Notes under the pieces: generated by a model
Told to the model about the DNA's origin: nothing
Seen by the model: only the letters and a program-made list of their open reading frames with translations
Databases searched by the model: none
Shown here: positions 19,987-31,796 of the stretch, piece by piece
Layout of the letters: every line of letters starts with the position of its first letter
How positions within the stretch are numbered: position 1 is the first letter of the stretch
Assembly (NCBI GenBank): GCA_039583875.1
Contig: CM077157.1
Span: 74,710,346 to 74,774,345, forward strand
Source: Platanthera guangdongensis
Taxonomy: Eukaryota; Streptophyta; Magnoliopsida; Asparagales; Orchidaceae
Length of the DNA stretch: 64,000 bases
Reading direction: 5' to 3'
Translations under genes and position numbers: made by a program

Positions 19987-22900
19987 TGTCACAACCCGCA
20001 TTTTCTCAACGATAAAATCGTATCAGAGCAAGAGAAAGCACGTGACGTGATGCCATGTCATGCAGGGGATAACTGCACACGCTCTAGCAAAACTCCAAAC
20101 CTTTAATTTTAAGGAAAATCGTTGATTAATTATAAAAGAAAACCAGTTATGTTGAAAGGTTGTATCCCTCGGCATGGTGGATCAGCTAGTCCACAATAAA
20201 AGTATATTTATACGTAGCAGAAAATACTTTGGTTCAATTAAGTTGGCACCCTAAATGAGCATAAGTGTCCCCGAGGGACGACTCATGGTATGCACGACTC
20301 TAAAATGAATATAATATATATATGAAAGATAGTCATTTTACGCTAAGGAAATATAGTGTCTTTGTTTTATAAATATGTTATGCATGATGTACATATAATA
20401 ATGCTTTTAGGGTTTAATATATCTAACATGCAACCTAGCATAAATCCTTCCCAGAAGCAAGTAAACAACCACAAATAGGCAAAAACAGCAGTTTAAGTTC
20501 ATACCCAGCATCGCAAGAAGCCACCAGTGGACGCCAACAACCTGACACGAACCCACTGGTGAGTATGTATGTCTATACAGGAAGGTAAAGAACTACCTCA
20601 CAAAATCGGGGATCCGCTATCTCAGCTACCCAAGAGGCCACCAACCAGCCCCTCCAAAAGAACTAGCCGCAGAACTGGCTACAACCTGGACCTGAGGCTT
20701 TCAAGAAAAGAACACCTCAGCAAGAAAATAATCAAAAGGTAAATAGAGCATTAGATTAATGAGCAAATAAAAAGAAGGGTTTACCAACCCGGCAACAAAC
20801 TGCTATAAGCAAAAGAGAGGGCATGATAGTAAGAAAAGAGTAATGTCTAAAGCACAGCAAAGCACACCAAGTGCGAGCAATAAAAGCAACATGCCCTTCA
20901 AATAGTCTGCAACAGCAACAAGACTTATACATATATACCAAAAGAAAAAGCCATAGAATAGGAAAGGAACTAACAGTCCTAACACGTGGGTTAATGGCGG
21001 TTGTCAAAACATGGATCTGAATACAAAACCAAAACCAGATCCAAAAAGGGCTAAGGGGTCAACAGTGGCAGCTTTAGGGTCCCAAACACGCCATCCCAAA
21101 ACTGGGGCAAACGGCGATGGCCACACCTCTCCACATCAAAATCCACCCCTCTAGAGGCCACCAAAACTCCACCACCTGCCACAACCCAAGAGTCGGCATG
21201 CAAAACTAGTCGAACACCCAATACCACCCCCTATAGAAAGGGAAAAGTCACACTAACAATACTAAGGAAACACACGAACCTAAGACAGAAATGTCGAGCC
21301 CACTCGACGCGGCGTTGAGTAAGCTCCGCTTACTTGACGCCAAAATACTTAGCCGCAAATCCTACGCTGGGTGACGGCGTTGAGTGAACTCGGCTCACTC
21401 GACACCGTCGGCGCTTTCCACTTAGGGTAAAGATAAGTTTTAATTAAAACCGCAGCCTAAACAGAAAGTTGGAAATTTAATCCCAACCCTCCGTACCATC
21501 CTAACTACTCGGGGCTACCGCAACTAAACCTAAACTACCACTACCGCAGCCTCACCCTAACTCTAGCTACCCACTGTACACCAAACCTCAGACAAAAGAG
21601 AGAACATTGATTTAATTGTAAAAAGGCAAAGAAACAACTCATGAATGAAATGAAGGAAAAAAGGCATCCTATTGCTCTAACTTTCTAAGGAGGAAAAAGA
21701 TAAAGAATATAGAAGTATTGCACAGGAAAATGAAAACAGAGCAAGAGTTAGAAGTAATTTGGCAAGGGCAAGGGAGCCACTTGCCTCTACCTCCAGGAAA
21801 AACAACAGCTAACACCACAGCTTGGCAATGGCTGCAAGATCGGCCACCTAGAAGACCAAAATTGAATCTTGAGGAAAAGAAACAAAATCAGATAAACTCA
21901 ACTCCTAGAATCAACCCTAAATCAAGAAACGCTTACATGGAAGGGAAGATCTAGACGAGAGCAAGCCAAATCCGCTATCACATGAGAAAAGCGGGCTCTA
22001 ACCCTCCCGCAATCGCCGTCCAAAACAACCACCGCCTCCTCTCCAAACCCTTCCGCTGGAAACTCTCCAGACTCGGGAACGATGAAAATGAGGAGGAAAA
22101 ACGGTTCACGACAACAAAAGATGCTCTCAGGAAAAAAGCACGGAACACGCCCTAGACACGCCCGTGACACGGCCCGACACGCCCGTGTCACGGGGCGTGT
22201 ACTTACACACTCGACGAACGTCGATCTCCACTCGACGAAAACACGGGACACGCCCCAGACACGCCTGTGACATGGCCCGACACGCCCATGTCACGAGGCG
22301 TGTACTCACACACCTACCCAATCGACGATAGTCGATCTCAGCTCGACGAAACAGGTGACACGCCCTGTGACACGCCCGTGTCACAGGCCGTGTACCAACT
22401 CAAACACCACTCGATGATCGTGGAGCGCCGATCGTCGAACAGAGAGACACGCCCCGTGTCACGCCCGTGTCCGATACGACACGCCCGTGACACGGCTGTG
22501 TTCTTACTAAAACACCGCCTGACGACCATCGAGCGCAGGTCGATGAAGGGAGACACGCCCTGTGACACGCCCGTGTCACAGGCCGTGTTCCTACAAAAAC
22601 CCCGTCGACCAAAAATTTGTCGACCAGAGAAACGGGAGCTCTACCTGAGCACGACACGCCCTGGGTCACGACCGTAACCCAGGCCGTGTCACCCAAACTT
22701 TCACAAAAACATCTGCTAACTCCTTAGCAAAAGACAAGGCACCAGCCTACTAGCTCTGCTACATCAGGCCACGCACAGCACAACAAACATTACAGCTAAC
22801 AAAACAATCGTCGAAATGACGCGAAAGCAAACGATCCCGGATTTCGACCAAAACTTGCACTGTAGCTAAACAACCAAGTTACGAAAACAACGGTGAGGTC

Positions 22901-23146
22901 GAAAACAACATCTGACGATCGCACACTCGGGCTAACACCTCCCGAAGCCAAAACACAAGCATTTCCCTAAGAGGCCCAACCGAGTCACCAAAACAGACTC
23001 CGGCTCGCTGGGGAAACTTACCAATAGGCTACAACCAGGAACCTAAAGAGCTAAGAACACGCTCTACAACGACAAAGGGCCGGAAGTGCGTCATCGTAAC
23101 GCCAATCCAAGATCAAACAAAACCAAGAAAAACTGGGGGCGTTACA
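19987..23146 (-). repeat. E6 3' LTR
   Basis: On the + strand it starts TGTCACAACCC and ends GGCGTTACA. It contains the CACGCCCGTGTC array at 22140-22690 (sense GACACGGGCGTGTC, in the first kilobase of the LTR in sense direction) and two related inverted repeats at 21311-21409. Open frames of 60-136 codons across the array have no recognisable protein. Confidence 0.93.
21311..21409 (-). repeat. Pair of related inverted repeats in the E6 LTR
   Basis: At 21311-21341 the arms GGCGTTGAGTAAGC and GCTTACTTGACGCC flank a 3-nt loop. At 21373-21409 the arms GACGGCGTTGAGTGA and TCACTCGACACCGTC flank a 7-nt loop. The arms pair except for two positions each. The two repeats share the stem core GGCGTTGAGT. 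Both are kept in the other LTR at 29968-29998 and 30030-30066. Confidence 0.8.
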
Positions 23147-23168
23147 GCCACTCCCCCTAAAAGAAAGT
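23147..23168 (-). other. E6 polypurine tract
   Basis: The minus strand reads CTTTTAGGGGGAGTGGC directly before the 3' LTR. Confidence 0.85.
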
Positions 23169-23283
23169 TTCGCCGCGAAACTTTACTCACAACACTCCTA
23201 TAGAGAAGGAGAGAGAAGGAGAGAGAAAGAGCCAGGAAAGGGCTATATATAAATAAATAAAGCAGAACATACCAGGTACAAGA

Positions 23284-26200
23284 TCAGGGAAACAGATGAG
23301 GGTGAGCCTCCCTCATAGCCGACTCCAATTCCCAAGTCACGCTTTCTACATCCTGATTCCTCCATAAAATTTTAACCATAGGAATAGTCTTCTTCCGCAG
23401 CGCACGAACCTGAGAATCCAGAATGCGGACAGGCACCTCCACAGAAGAAAGAATCTGCTCCAACTGGGGCACAGAATCCAAAACCTGCCTGCCATTCATC
23501 ACACATTTCCGCAACTGACTGACGTGGAAGACATCATGCACGCCAGGGAAATTTGCGGGCAAAGCCAGACTATAAGCTGATATCCCAATCCGCTCAACAA
23601 TCGGAAATGACCCCACGTACCTCGGGACCAACTTCCTGCTCTTGCCAAACCGCTTGACTCCGATCAACGGGGATACCTTTAAGAACACTGAGTCCCCCAC
23701 CACAAATTCCAAGTCCGATCTACGCCGATTGGTGTTTTTCTCATATCTCTCTTGGGCTATCCGAGGCTTTTCCCGTATAAGTTTCACAGCGGTTTCCATC
23801 TCCTCGAGTGCTTCTGGACCCAACAAAGGTCTCTCGCCAACCTCAGCCCAAAACAAGGGACTCCTGCAGCGTCTCCCATACAAAGCTTCAAAAGGAGCCA
23901 TTTGCAAGCTTTCTTGATAACTGTTGTTATACACAAATTCCATAAGCCGCAAGAGCTCATCCCACGCTCCTTCGTGGTCCAGAATATAGCATCGGATCAT
24001 ATCTTCCACAATCTGATTTACTCGCTCCGTCTGACCATTGGTCTGCGGATGATAAGCTGTGGAATATCTCAAATCTGTACTGAACCCTTCTTGAAGGCTC
24101 TTCCAAAAACGAGACGTAAACCTAGAGTCTCGATCTGATATGATACTCACGGGTACACCATGCAATATGATAACCTCATCCAAATACAGCTCGGCTATCT
24201 TCATCATTGGATAATCGATCTTAAATGGTACGAAGTGAGCACACTTCGTCAATCTGTCTACGATCACCCAAACTGAATCATGCCCCTTAGGAGATCTCGG
24301 TAAGCTAGTAATGAAATCCATCGAGATACTCTCCCACTTCCACATCGGAATCTCCAAGGGAGTCAGCTTGCCACCAGGCCTCCCATGGTCGGCTTTCACA
24401 CGCCTGCAAGTGAAACACTCTGAAACAAATCTGGCTATGTCCTTCTTCATCCCATACCACCAGGCAATCTGCTTTAAATCATGATACATCTTGGTAGACC
24501 CCGGATGGTAGGCAACACTAGATCCGTGGGATTCTCTGCACACCATATCCCGGATATCTCTAACTGCGTGGATGCAAAACCTGCCACGATACTTCAAGGT
24601 ACCCGCATCATCTATAGAGAAATCTGGTAGTTCAACTTTTTCTGCTCGAAGATACAAATGCAGAAGATCGGGATCATCCTTCTGATGCAGTCTCGTAAGC
24701 TCAATCCACAAAGGTTCTGCCACTGCCAAGCTACTCTGCGAATCGCAGCTTCCCACAGAAATGTCCATCAAAAGGAACTCTTCCACTAGACGCTCGGCGG
24801 AGAGATTGAAAATCTTCCCTGACTTCCGACTCAGGGCATCGGCCACCACATTCGCTTTGCCCGGATGGTACTGGATTTCAACATCATAGTCGACCACGTA
24901 CTCCAACCACCGCCGCTGGCGCAGATTCAATTCTTTCTGAGTGAAGACATACTTCAAACTCTTATGATCCGTGAAAATCTTGCACTGCGCGCCATATAGC
25001 AAATGCCTCCACAATTTCAATGCATAGATCACAGCTGCAAACTCCAGGTCATGCGTAGGGTAATTCCTCTCGTGAGTCTTTAGCTGCCTCGACCCGTACG
25101 CAATCACCTTCCCGCCCTGCATCAATATGCAGCCCAGTCCGACATGCGACGCATCCACATATATATCATACTCACTATCTTCAGTAGGCAAGGACAAAAT
25201 TGGGGTTGAACATAACCTTCTTTTTAGTTCCTCAAAAGCCTCCTCGCACTTGCCATCCCATATGAAGGCTACATTCTTCTGCGTCAACTTGGTCAACGGC
25301 GCAGACAAGGTAGAGAATCCCTCTACAAATCTTCTATAATATCCAGCCAAGCCCAAGAAGCTTCTGATCTCTTTAGGAGTAACATGCCTCGCCCATTCCA
25401 TAACAGCAGCGATCTTTTCTGGGTCCACTAATATTCCCTCCTTATTAACCACGTGGCCTAGAAAAGAAACTTGAGGCAACCAAAATTCGCATTTGCTCAG
25501 CTTGGCGTATAGCTTAAGGTCTCTCAGAGTCACCAAGACCAGTCGCAAATGTCGATCATGCTCCTCCGCATCTCTAGAGTACACCAAAACATCATCTATA
25601 AAGACAATCGCAAACTTATCTAGGAAATCCTTGAAAACTCTGTTCATCAGATCCATAAAAGCTGAGGGCGCATTAGTCAAACCAAATTACATAACCAAAA
25701 ACTCAAAATGCCCATGACGAGAGCGGAACGCCGTCCGCGGAACATCTGACTCCCGAATCCTCAACTGGTGATAGCCCGAACGAAGATCAATCTTGGAAAA
25801 CACGGCACTACCACGCAGTTGGTCAAACAAATCGTCAATCTGAGGCAAAGGGTACTTGTTCTTAATAGTAACCTTGTGTAGCTCTCTATAGTCGATGCAT
25901 AGCCTCATCGACCCATCTTTCTTTTTAACGAACAGCACTGGTGCACCCCAAGGTGAATAACTCGGCCTTATGAAAACTTTTGCCAACATCTCATCCAGAT
26001 GAATTGGCAACTCTTCCAGCTCTCGCGGGGCCATTCGGTACGGCGCCTTTGCAATAGGACGCGTGCCTGGCTCCAAATCTATAACAAACTTGACATCTTG
26101 ATCGGGTGGAAGACTGGGAAGATCATCAGGAAACACATCAGAGAAGTCACATACCACAGAAATCTCTTTCAAACACGGCACTCTAACAACTGTCCCTACC

Positions 26201-26660
26201 AGAGAGACCAAATAGGCAAAGCAGCCAGAATCAAGCAACTTCCGAGCAGCACCGCAGAAATGACTGGAGACTCCTGGAGAGAATACCCATAAACGCTCCT
26301 TGGCTGACCGTTGTCTTTGACGAAGTCCAAGCACTTACCCTTGCACTGGATCACAGCATCGTACCTTGACAACCAGTCCATGCCCAAAATAACATCGAAG
26401 TCCTCCAGGTCAATCACCTTCAGATCTGCCTTGGCTAGAAAATCCCCCAACAAAATCGGACAATCAAGGACACCCAGGTCCGTAACTACAGAGTCACCGG
26501 AGGGGAACTTAACGCAAAAGGCACCACCAACACGATCTAGGCCCAAACTGAACCGCTCCATGAAGGCTCTAGCCACAAACGAGTGGGTAGCGCCGGAATC
26601 GAAGAGAACGCGCGCCCAACGGCTCTTTACCTTAAATCGTCCTACAAATAGCGTACGCAT
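23284..26660 (-). pseudogene. E6 pol: PR-RT-RNase H-integrase-chromodomain
   Basis: Protease lies near 26600 (DSGATHSF). It is followed by a frameshift near 26250-26330, then one frame from 26334 to 23284 broken only by a stop at 25687-25689, in the VMPFGLTN motif, where Pro is replaced. RT shows [12 protein letters not shown] and FIDD; RNase H shows DASHVGLGC and TDHKSLKY; integrase shows an H-H-C-C site (CFTC), then [15 protein letters not shown] and [10 protein letters not shown]. The C-terminus [23 protein letters not shown] and VTWELE is a chromodomain-like tail. The RT-to-tail section of about 800 codons is open, so the coding region is only lightly damaged. Confidence 0.9.
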
Positions 26661-26783
26661 CTAAGGCAACAAACGCAAAAATGAAAACTACAACCAAAAA
26701 GGAAACATAACGAAACAACTGGGGAGGAGTCGAACCTGAAATAACCTGGGTCGAAGTCTGCGCTTCGTCTGCCGAAACCACAT

Positions 26784-27958
26784 TTAGCTTCCCCTTTCCT
26801 TTATCCAATTGCTGAGGCGGTGGCAAAGCCTGGAGGGGAACTGGCTACAGAACAGGCTGGAACTGTGGGCACTTTGTCTTGAGATGGCCCTTCTGGCCGC
26901 ACTAAAAACAGACCTTATCTTTAACCAGCAACGGGCAGCCTCATGCCCCTTCCTTCCACATAAGGCACATACCAAGTCTCCTCTGGGAGCACCCTGAATC
27001 GCCTGCATTTGTTCCTTCTTCTGCGCTCCCAACCTTTTGAAACACTTCTCAAAGGGGTGGCCTGGCCGGCCACAAAAACTACAAACCTCTTTGTTCTTCT
27101 TTCTCGAGACAGCATCAGGTTCCTGAGGGCTCTTCCCTCCAACGGACTTCCGCTTATCCTTCCTCAACTGCTGGCCTCTATTTTTAGCATTCTCAATGGC
27201 CTCAACTCTCAAGGCAGCTTCAACCACTCTAGCATAATAACTGCTCCGTAGGCATTCGCTAACTGCTGAATGTCGCTTCTTAGTCCACCCAGAAATCGCT
27301 TAACTCGGTTTGCTTCAACACTCACCAGACTAGGAGCAAACCGACTCAACTTACTGAACTCAATCTCGTACTCACTAACCATGAGTTTCCTCTGCTTCAA
27401 ATGGAGAAAGTCATTCATCAGCCGGTCCCTCTCGACTGAAGGCAGAAATTTACTCAACAGCATCACCTTAAATGACTCCCAAGAGCATCATGCCACCAAG
27501 CCCTCTTTATCCCTCAGCCACCAATTCTTTGCTAAGCCCTTGAGCTGGTAGGCAGCGAGCATAACTCTCTGATCGTCCGTAATCCCTGAGTAAGAGAACA
27601 TCTCCTCAATGGTAATCAACCAGTCGTCCAAAATCATGAAATCTGCTTGCCCCTCATAAATAGGGGGTCTTAGCCGCTGAAACTGGGATATAAACGCCAT
27701 CTCCGGGGGCACGACAACCAAAGGCACGAGAGGAGCAGGAGGGGCAGAAACCGCTACCCCATCAGCGGGGTCCGGAAATCTCGGAGCCTGTCCCACCACC
27801 ACTGCTACGAGGGACTGAATCTGAGCCTGCATAGCCACTACCTGTCTTGATAAGGCCTCATTGCTCTGCCGCAGGTTTTCTACCAATGCCTCGCTCTGTG
27901 CTCCTGACGTCTCACCCTCAGATTGGGGGGTTGATCTCGTCGCAGGATGTCTCGCCAT
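26784..27958 (-). pseudogene. E6 gag with three zinc knuckles
   Basis: The ATG at 27958 follows 15 in-frame bases. The capsid core shows WLITIEEMF, YQLKGLAKNWW and FLPSVERDRLMNDF. A TGA interrupts at 27488-27490 and a frameshift lies near 27230. The nucleocapsid region carries three C-x2-C-x4-H-x4-C motifs: CSFCGRPGHPFEKC, CALCGRKGHEAARC and a third (CGQKGHLKTKC) whose second residue after the first Cys is now a TAG stop near 26906. E4 and E5 gag show one knuckle each. Confidence 0.8.
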
Positions 27959-28308
27959 CCTATAATCGCACAAGCTTTAGACAAAACCTAGCCCAATAGC
28001 TAGAACAAAACTACCCGGTACAGACAAGCACACTTAAATATGAACTTCAACTACAAAACTTGCTCTGGGAGTTTTTTTTACCATGATGATGTTATGCTTA
28101 ACCTAAGATGGTTCACCACCATCATACTAACTCATGTGCCTAAACCATGAATGCATGTATTTGTATTCTTTTTGACTCAAAACCATGCGTGTACATATGT
28201 CATCTTGCAAATCTTTAGCTTGGCACGTTGTGCTTATGAAATGTTATGCTATGCATGATGTGCTATGCATTCTAAAAAGGCCTTAATGCATGCCATGGGT
28301 GGAGTATA

Positions 28309-28486
28309 CATGAAAATGTTATGCATCCCATACTACATAACATTCCCATGCAACGGAAAAAGAAAACGTGCTAGCAGCATTCATGTGGTGAGGTTATGCA
28401 TCCTATACTACATAACCCTCACATGTTGCCTCCTATGGTGGTTCCATATACAAACACATATTATGCATCTCATACTACATAATATG
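28309..28486 (-). promoter_or_regulatory. Three leader hairpins with a conserved loop (E6)
   Basis: Between the primer site and gag there are three stem-loops at 28309-28350, 28382-28425 and 28457-28486. On the + strand the loops read CATCCCATACTA, CATCCTATACTA and CATCTCATACTA. The stems next to the loop are AATGTTATG/CATAACATT, GTGAGGTTATG/CATAACCCTCAC with one bulge, and CATATTATG/CATAATATG, so they differ in sequence but stay paired. The first two have extra outer pairs (CATG/CATG, CATGTG/CACATG). The position suits a packaging or dimerisation signal in the genomic RNA; that role is inference. Confidence 0.6.
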
Positions 28487-28623
28487 CCCCGTATACTTCT
28501 TTATGCTCATGAGTGTAGTGTTCGTGCTTTAGCCAAGACGTGCTGATGACATATCGGTGTGTATATGGTATGACGCTAACCACTAATGCAAACAAGGGAA
28601 AGGTTGCCCGACCATTTGTCAAG

Positions 28624-28643
28624 CAACCTCCCTCTGATACCAA
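28624..28643 (-). other. E6 primer binding site
   Basis: The minus strand reads GT then TGGTATCAGAGGGAGG after the 5' LTR, matching initiator tRNA-Met. The leader from here to gag is about 660 bp and non-coding apart from the hairpins. Confidence 0.9.
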
Positions 28644-28644
28644 C

Positions 28645-31600
28645 TGTCACAACCCGAATTTTCTCAACGATAAAATCGTATCAGAGCAAGAGAAAGCACG
28701 TTTCATGATGCCGCGTCGTGCAGGGTATAACTGCACACGCTCAGGCAAAACTCCAGACCTTTGATTTCAAGGAAAATCGTTGATTAATTATAAAAGAAAA
28801 CCAGTTATGTTGAAAGGCCGTATCCCTCGGCACGGTGGATCAGCTAGTCCACAATAAAAGTATATTTATACGCAGCAGAAAATACTTTTGTTCAATTAAG
28901 TTGACACCCTAAATGAGCATAAGTGTCCCCGAGGGACGACTCATGGTATGCACGACTCTAAAGTGAATATAATATATATATGAAAGATAGTATTTTTACG
29001 CTAAGGAAATATAGTGTCTTTGTTTTATAAATATGTTATGCATGATGTACATATAATAATGCTTTTAGGGTTTAAAATATCTAACATGCAACCTAGCATA
29101 AATCCTTCCCAGAAGCAAGTAAACAACCACAAATAGGCAAAAATAGCAGTTTAAGTTCATACCCAGCATCGCAAGAAGCCACTAGTGGGCGCCAACAACC
29201 TGACACGAACCCACTGGTGTGTATGTATGTCTATACAGAAAGGTAAAGAACTACCTCACAAAATCGGGGATCCGCTATCTCAGCTACCCAAGAGGCCACC
29301 AACCAGCCCCTCCAAAAGAACTAACCGCAGAACTGGCTACAACCTGGACCTGAGGCATTCAAGAAAAGAACACCTCAGTAAGAAAATAATCAAAAGGTAA
29401 ATAGAGCATTAGATTAATGAGCAAATAAAAAGAAGGGTTTACCAACCCGGCAACAAACTACTATAAGCAAAAGAGAGTGCATGATAGTAAGAAAAAGTAC
29501 TCTCCAAAGCACAGCAAAGCACACCAAGTGCGAGCAATAAAAGCAACATGCCCTTCAAAGAGACTACAACAGCAACAAGACATATACATATATGCCAAAA
29601 GAAAAAGCCACAGAATAGGAAAGGAACTAACAGTCCTAACACATGGGTTAATGGCGGTGGTCAAAACATGGATCTGAATACATAACCAAAACCAGATCCA
29701 AAAAGGGCTAAGGGGTCGACAGTGGCAGCTTTAGGGTCCCACACATGCCATCCCAAAACCGGGGCAAAAGGCGGTGGCCACAGCTCTCCACATCAAAATC
29801 CACCCCTCCAGAGGCCACCAAAACTCCACCACCGGCCACAACCCAAGAGTCGGCATGCAAAACTAGCCGAACACCCAATACCACGCCCTAGAGAAAGGGA
29901 AAAATCACACTAACAATCCTAAGGAAACACACGAACCCAAGACAGAAATGTCGAGCCCACTCGACGCGGTGTTGAGTAAGCTCCGCTTACTTGACGCCGA
30001 AATACTTAGCCGCAAATCCTACGCTGGGTGACGGCGTTGAGTGAACTCGGCTCACTGGACGCCGTCGGCGCTTTCCACTTAGGGTAAACGTAAGTTTTAA
30101 TTAAAACCGCAGCCTAAACAGAAAGTTGGAAATTTAATCCCAACCCTCCGTACCATCCTAACTAATCGGGGCTACCGCAACTAAACCTAAACTACCACTA
30201 CCGCAGCCTCCCCCTATCTCTAGCTACCCACTGTACACCAAACCTCAGACAAAAGAGAGAACATTGATTTAATTGTAAAAAGGCAAAGAAACAGCTCATG
30301 ACTGAAATGAAGGAAAAAAGGCATCCTATTGCTCTAACTTTCTAAGGAGGAAAAAGATAAAGAATACAGAAGTATTGCACAGGAAAATGAAAACAGAGCA
30401 AGAGTTAGAAATAATTTGGCAAGGGCAAGGTAGCCACTTGCCTCTACCTCCAGGAAAAACAATAGCTAACACCACATCTTGGCACCGGCGGCAAGATCGG
30501 CCACCTAGAAGACCAAAACTGAAACTTGAGGAAAAGAAAAGAAATCAGATAAACTCAACTCCTAGAATCAACCCTAAATCAAGAAAAACTTACATGGAAG
30601 GGAAGATCTAGACGAGAGAAAGCCAAATCCGCTATCACATGAGAAAAGCGGGCTCTAACCATCCCGCAATCGCCGGCCAAAACAACCACCGCCTCCTCTC
30701 CAAACCCTTCCGCTGGAAGCTCTCCAGACTCGGGAACGATGAAAATGAGGAGGAAAAACGGTTCACGGCAACAAAAGATGCTCTCAGGAAAAAAGTACGG
30801 AACACGCCCCAGACACGCCTGTGACACGGCCCGACACGCCCATGTCATGGGGCGTGTACTTACACACTCGACGAACGTCAATCTCCACTCGACGAAAACA
30901 CGGGACACGCCCCAGACACGCATGTGACACGGCCCGACACGCCTGTGTCACGGGGCGTGTACTCACTCACCTACCCAATCGACGATCGTCGATCTCAGCT
31001 CGACGAAACAGGTGACATGCCCTGTGACACGCCCGTGTCACAGGCCGTGTACCAACTCAAACACCACTCGATGATCGTGGAGCGCCGATCGTCGAACAGA
31101 GATACACGCCCCGTGTCACGCCCGTGTCCGATACGACACGGGCGTGTTCTCACTAAAATACCGCCTGACGACCATCGAGCGCAGCTCGATGAAGGGAGAC
31201 ATGCCCTGTGACACGCCCGTGTCACAGGCCGTGTTCCTACAAAAACCCCGTCGACCAAAAATTCATCGACCAGAGAAACGGGAGCTCTACCCGAGCACGA
31301 CACGCCCTGGGTCACGGGCGTGACCCAGGCCGTGTCACCCAAACTTTCACAAAAAAATCTGTTAACTCCTTAGCAAAAGACAAGGCACCAGCCTACTAGC
31401 TCTACTACATCAGGCCACGCACAACACAACAAACATTATAGCTAACAAAACAATCGTCGAAACGACGCGAAAGAAAACGTCTCGGATTTCGACCAAAACT
31501 CGCACTGTAGCTAAACAACCAAGCTACGAAAACAACTGTGAGGCCGAAAACAACATCTGACGATCGCACACTCGGGCTAACACATCCTGAAGCCAAAACA

Positions 31601-31791
31601 CAAGAATTTCCCTAAGAGGCCAAACCGAGTCACCAAAACAGACTCCGGCTAGCTGGGGAAACTTGCCAACAGGCTACAACCAGGAACCTAAAGAGCTAAG
31701 ACCACGCTCTACAACGGCAAAGGGCCGGAAGTGCGTCATCGTAACGCCAATCCAAGATCAAACAAAACCAAGAAAAACCGGGGGCGTTACA
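28645..31791 (-). repeat. E6 5' LTR
   Basis: It is the match of 19987-23146. The CACGCCCGTGTC array is at 30790-31340, with CTCGACGA/TCGTCGA motifs in between. The sense direction is leftward into gag. Confidence 0.93.
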
Positions 31792-31796
31792 GGTAC

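Larger units (their letters stand above)
19987..31791 (-). mobile_element. E6: Ty3/gypsy Tekay-type chromovirus, nearly complete, mutated
   Basis: The 11.8-kb element has LTRs at 19987-23146 (3160 bp) and 28645-31791 (3147 bp), a perfect target duplication GGTAC (19982-19986 and 31792-31796), a primer site, a polypurine tract and gag-pol in order. It sits in the integrase region of E4, a related element on the same strand. Scattered substitutions separate the LTRs, so it is older than E3. LTRs of about 3 kb fit the Tekay/Del group. Confidence 0.95.
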
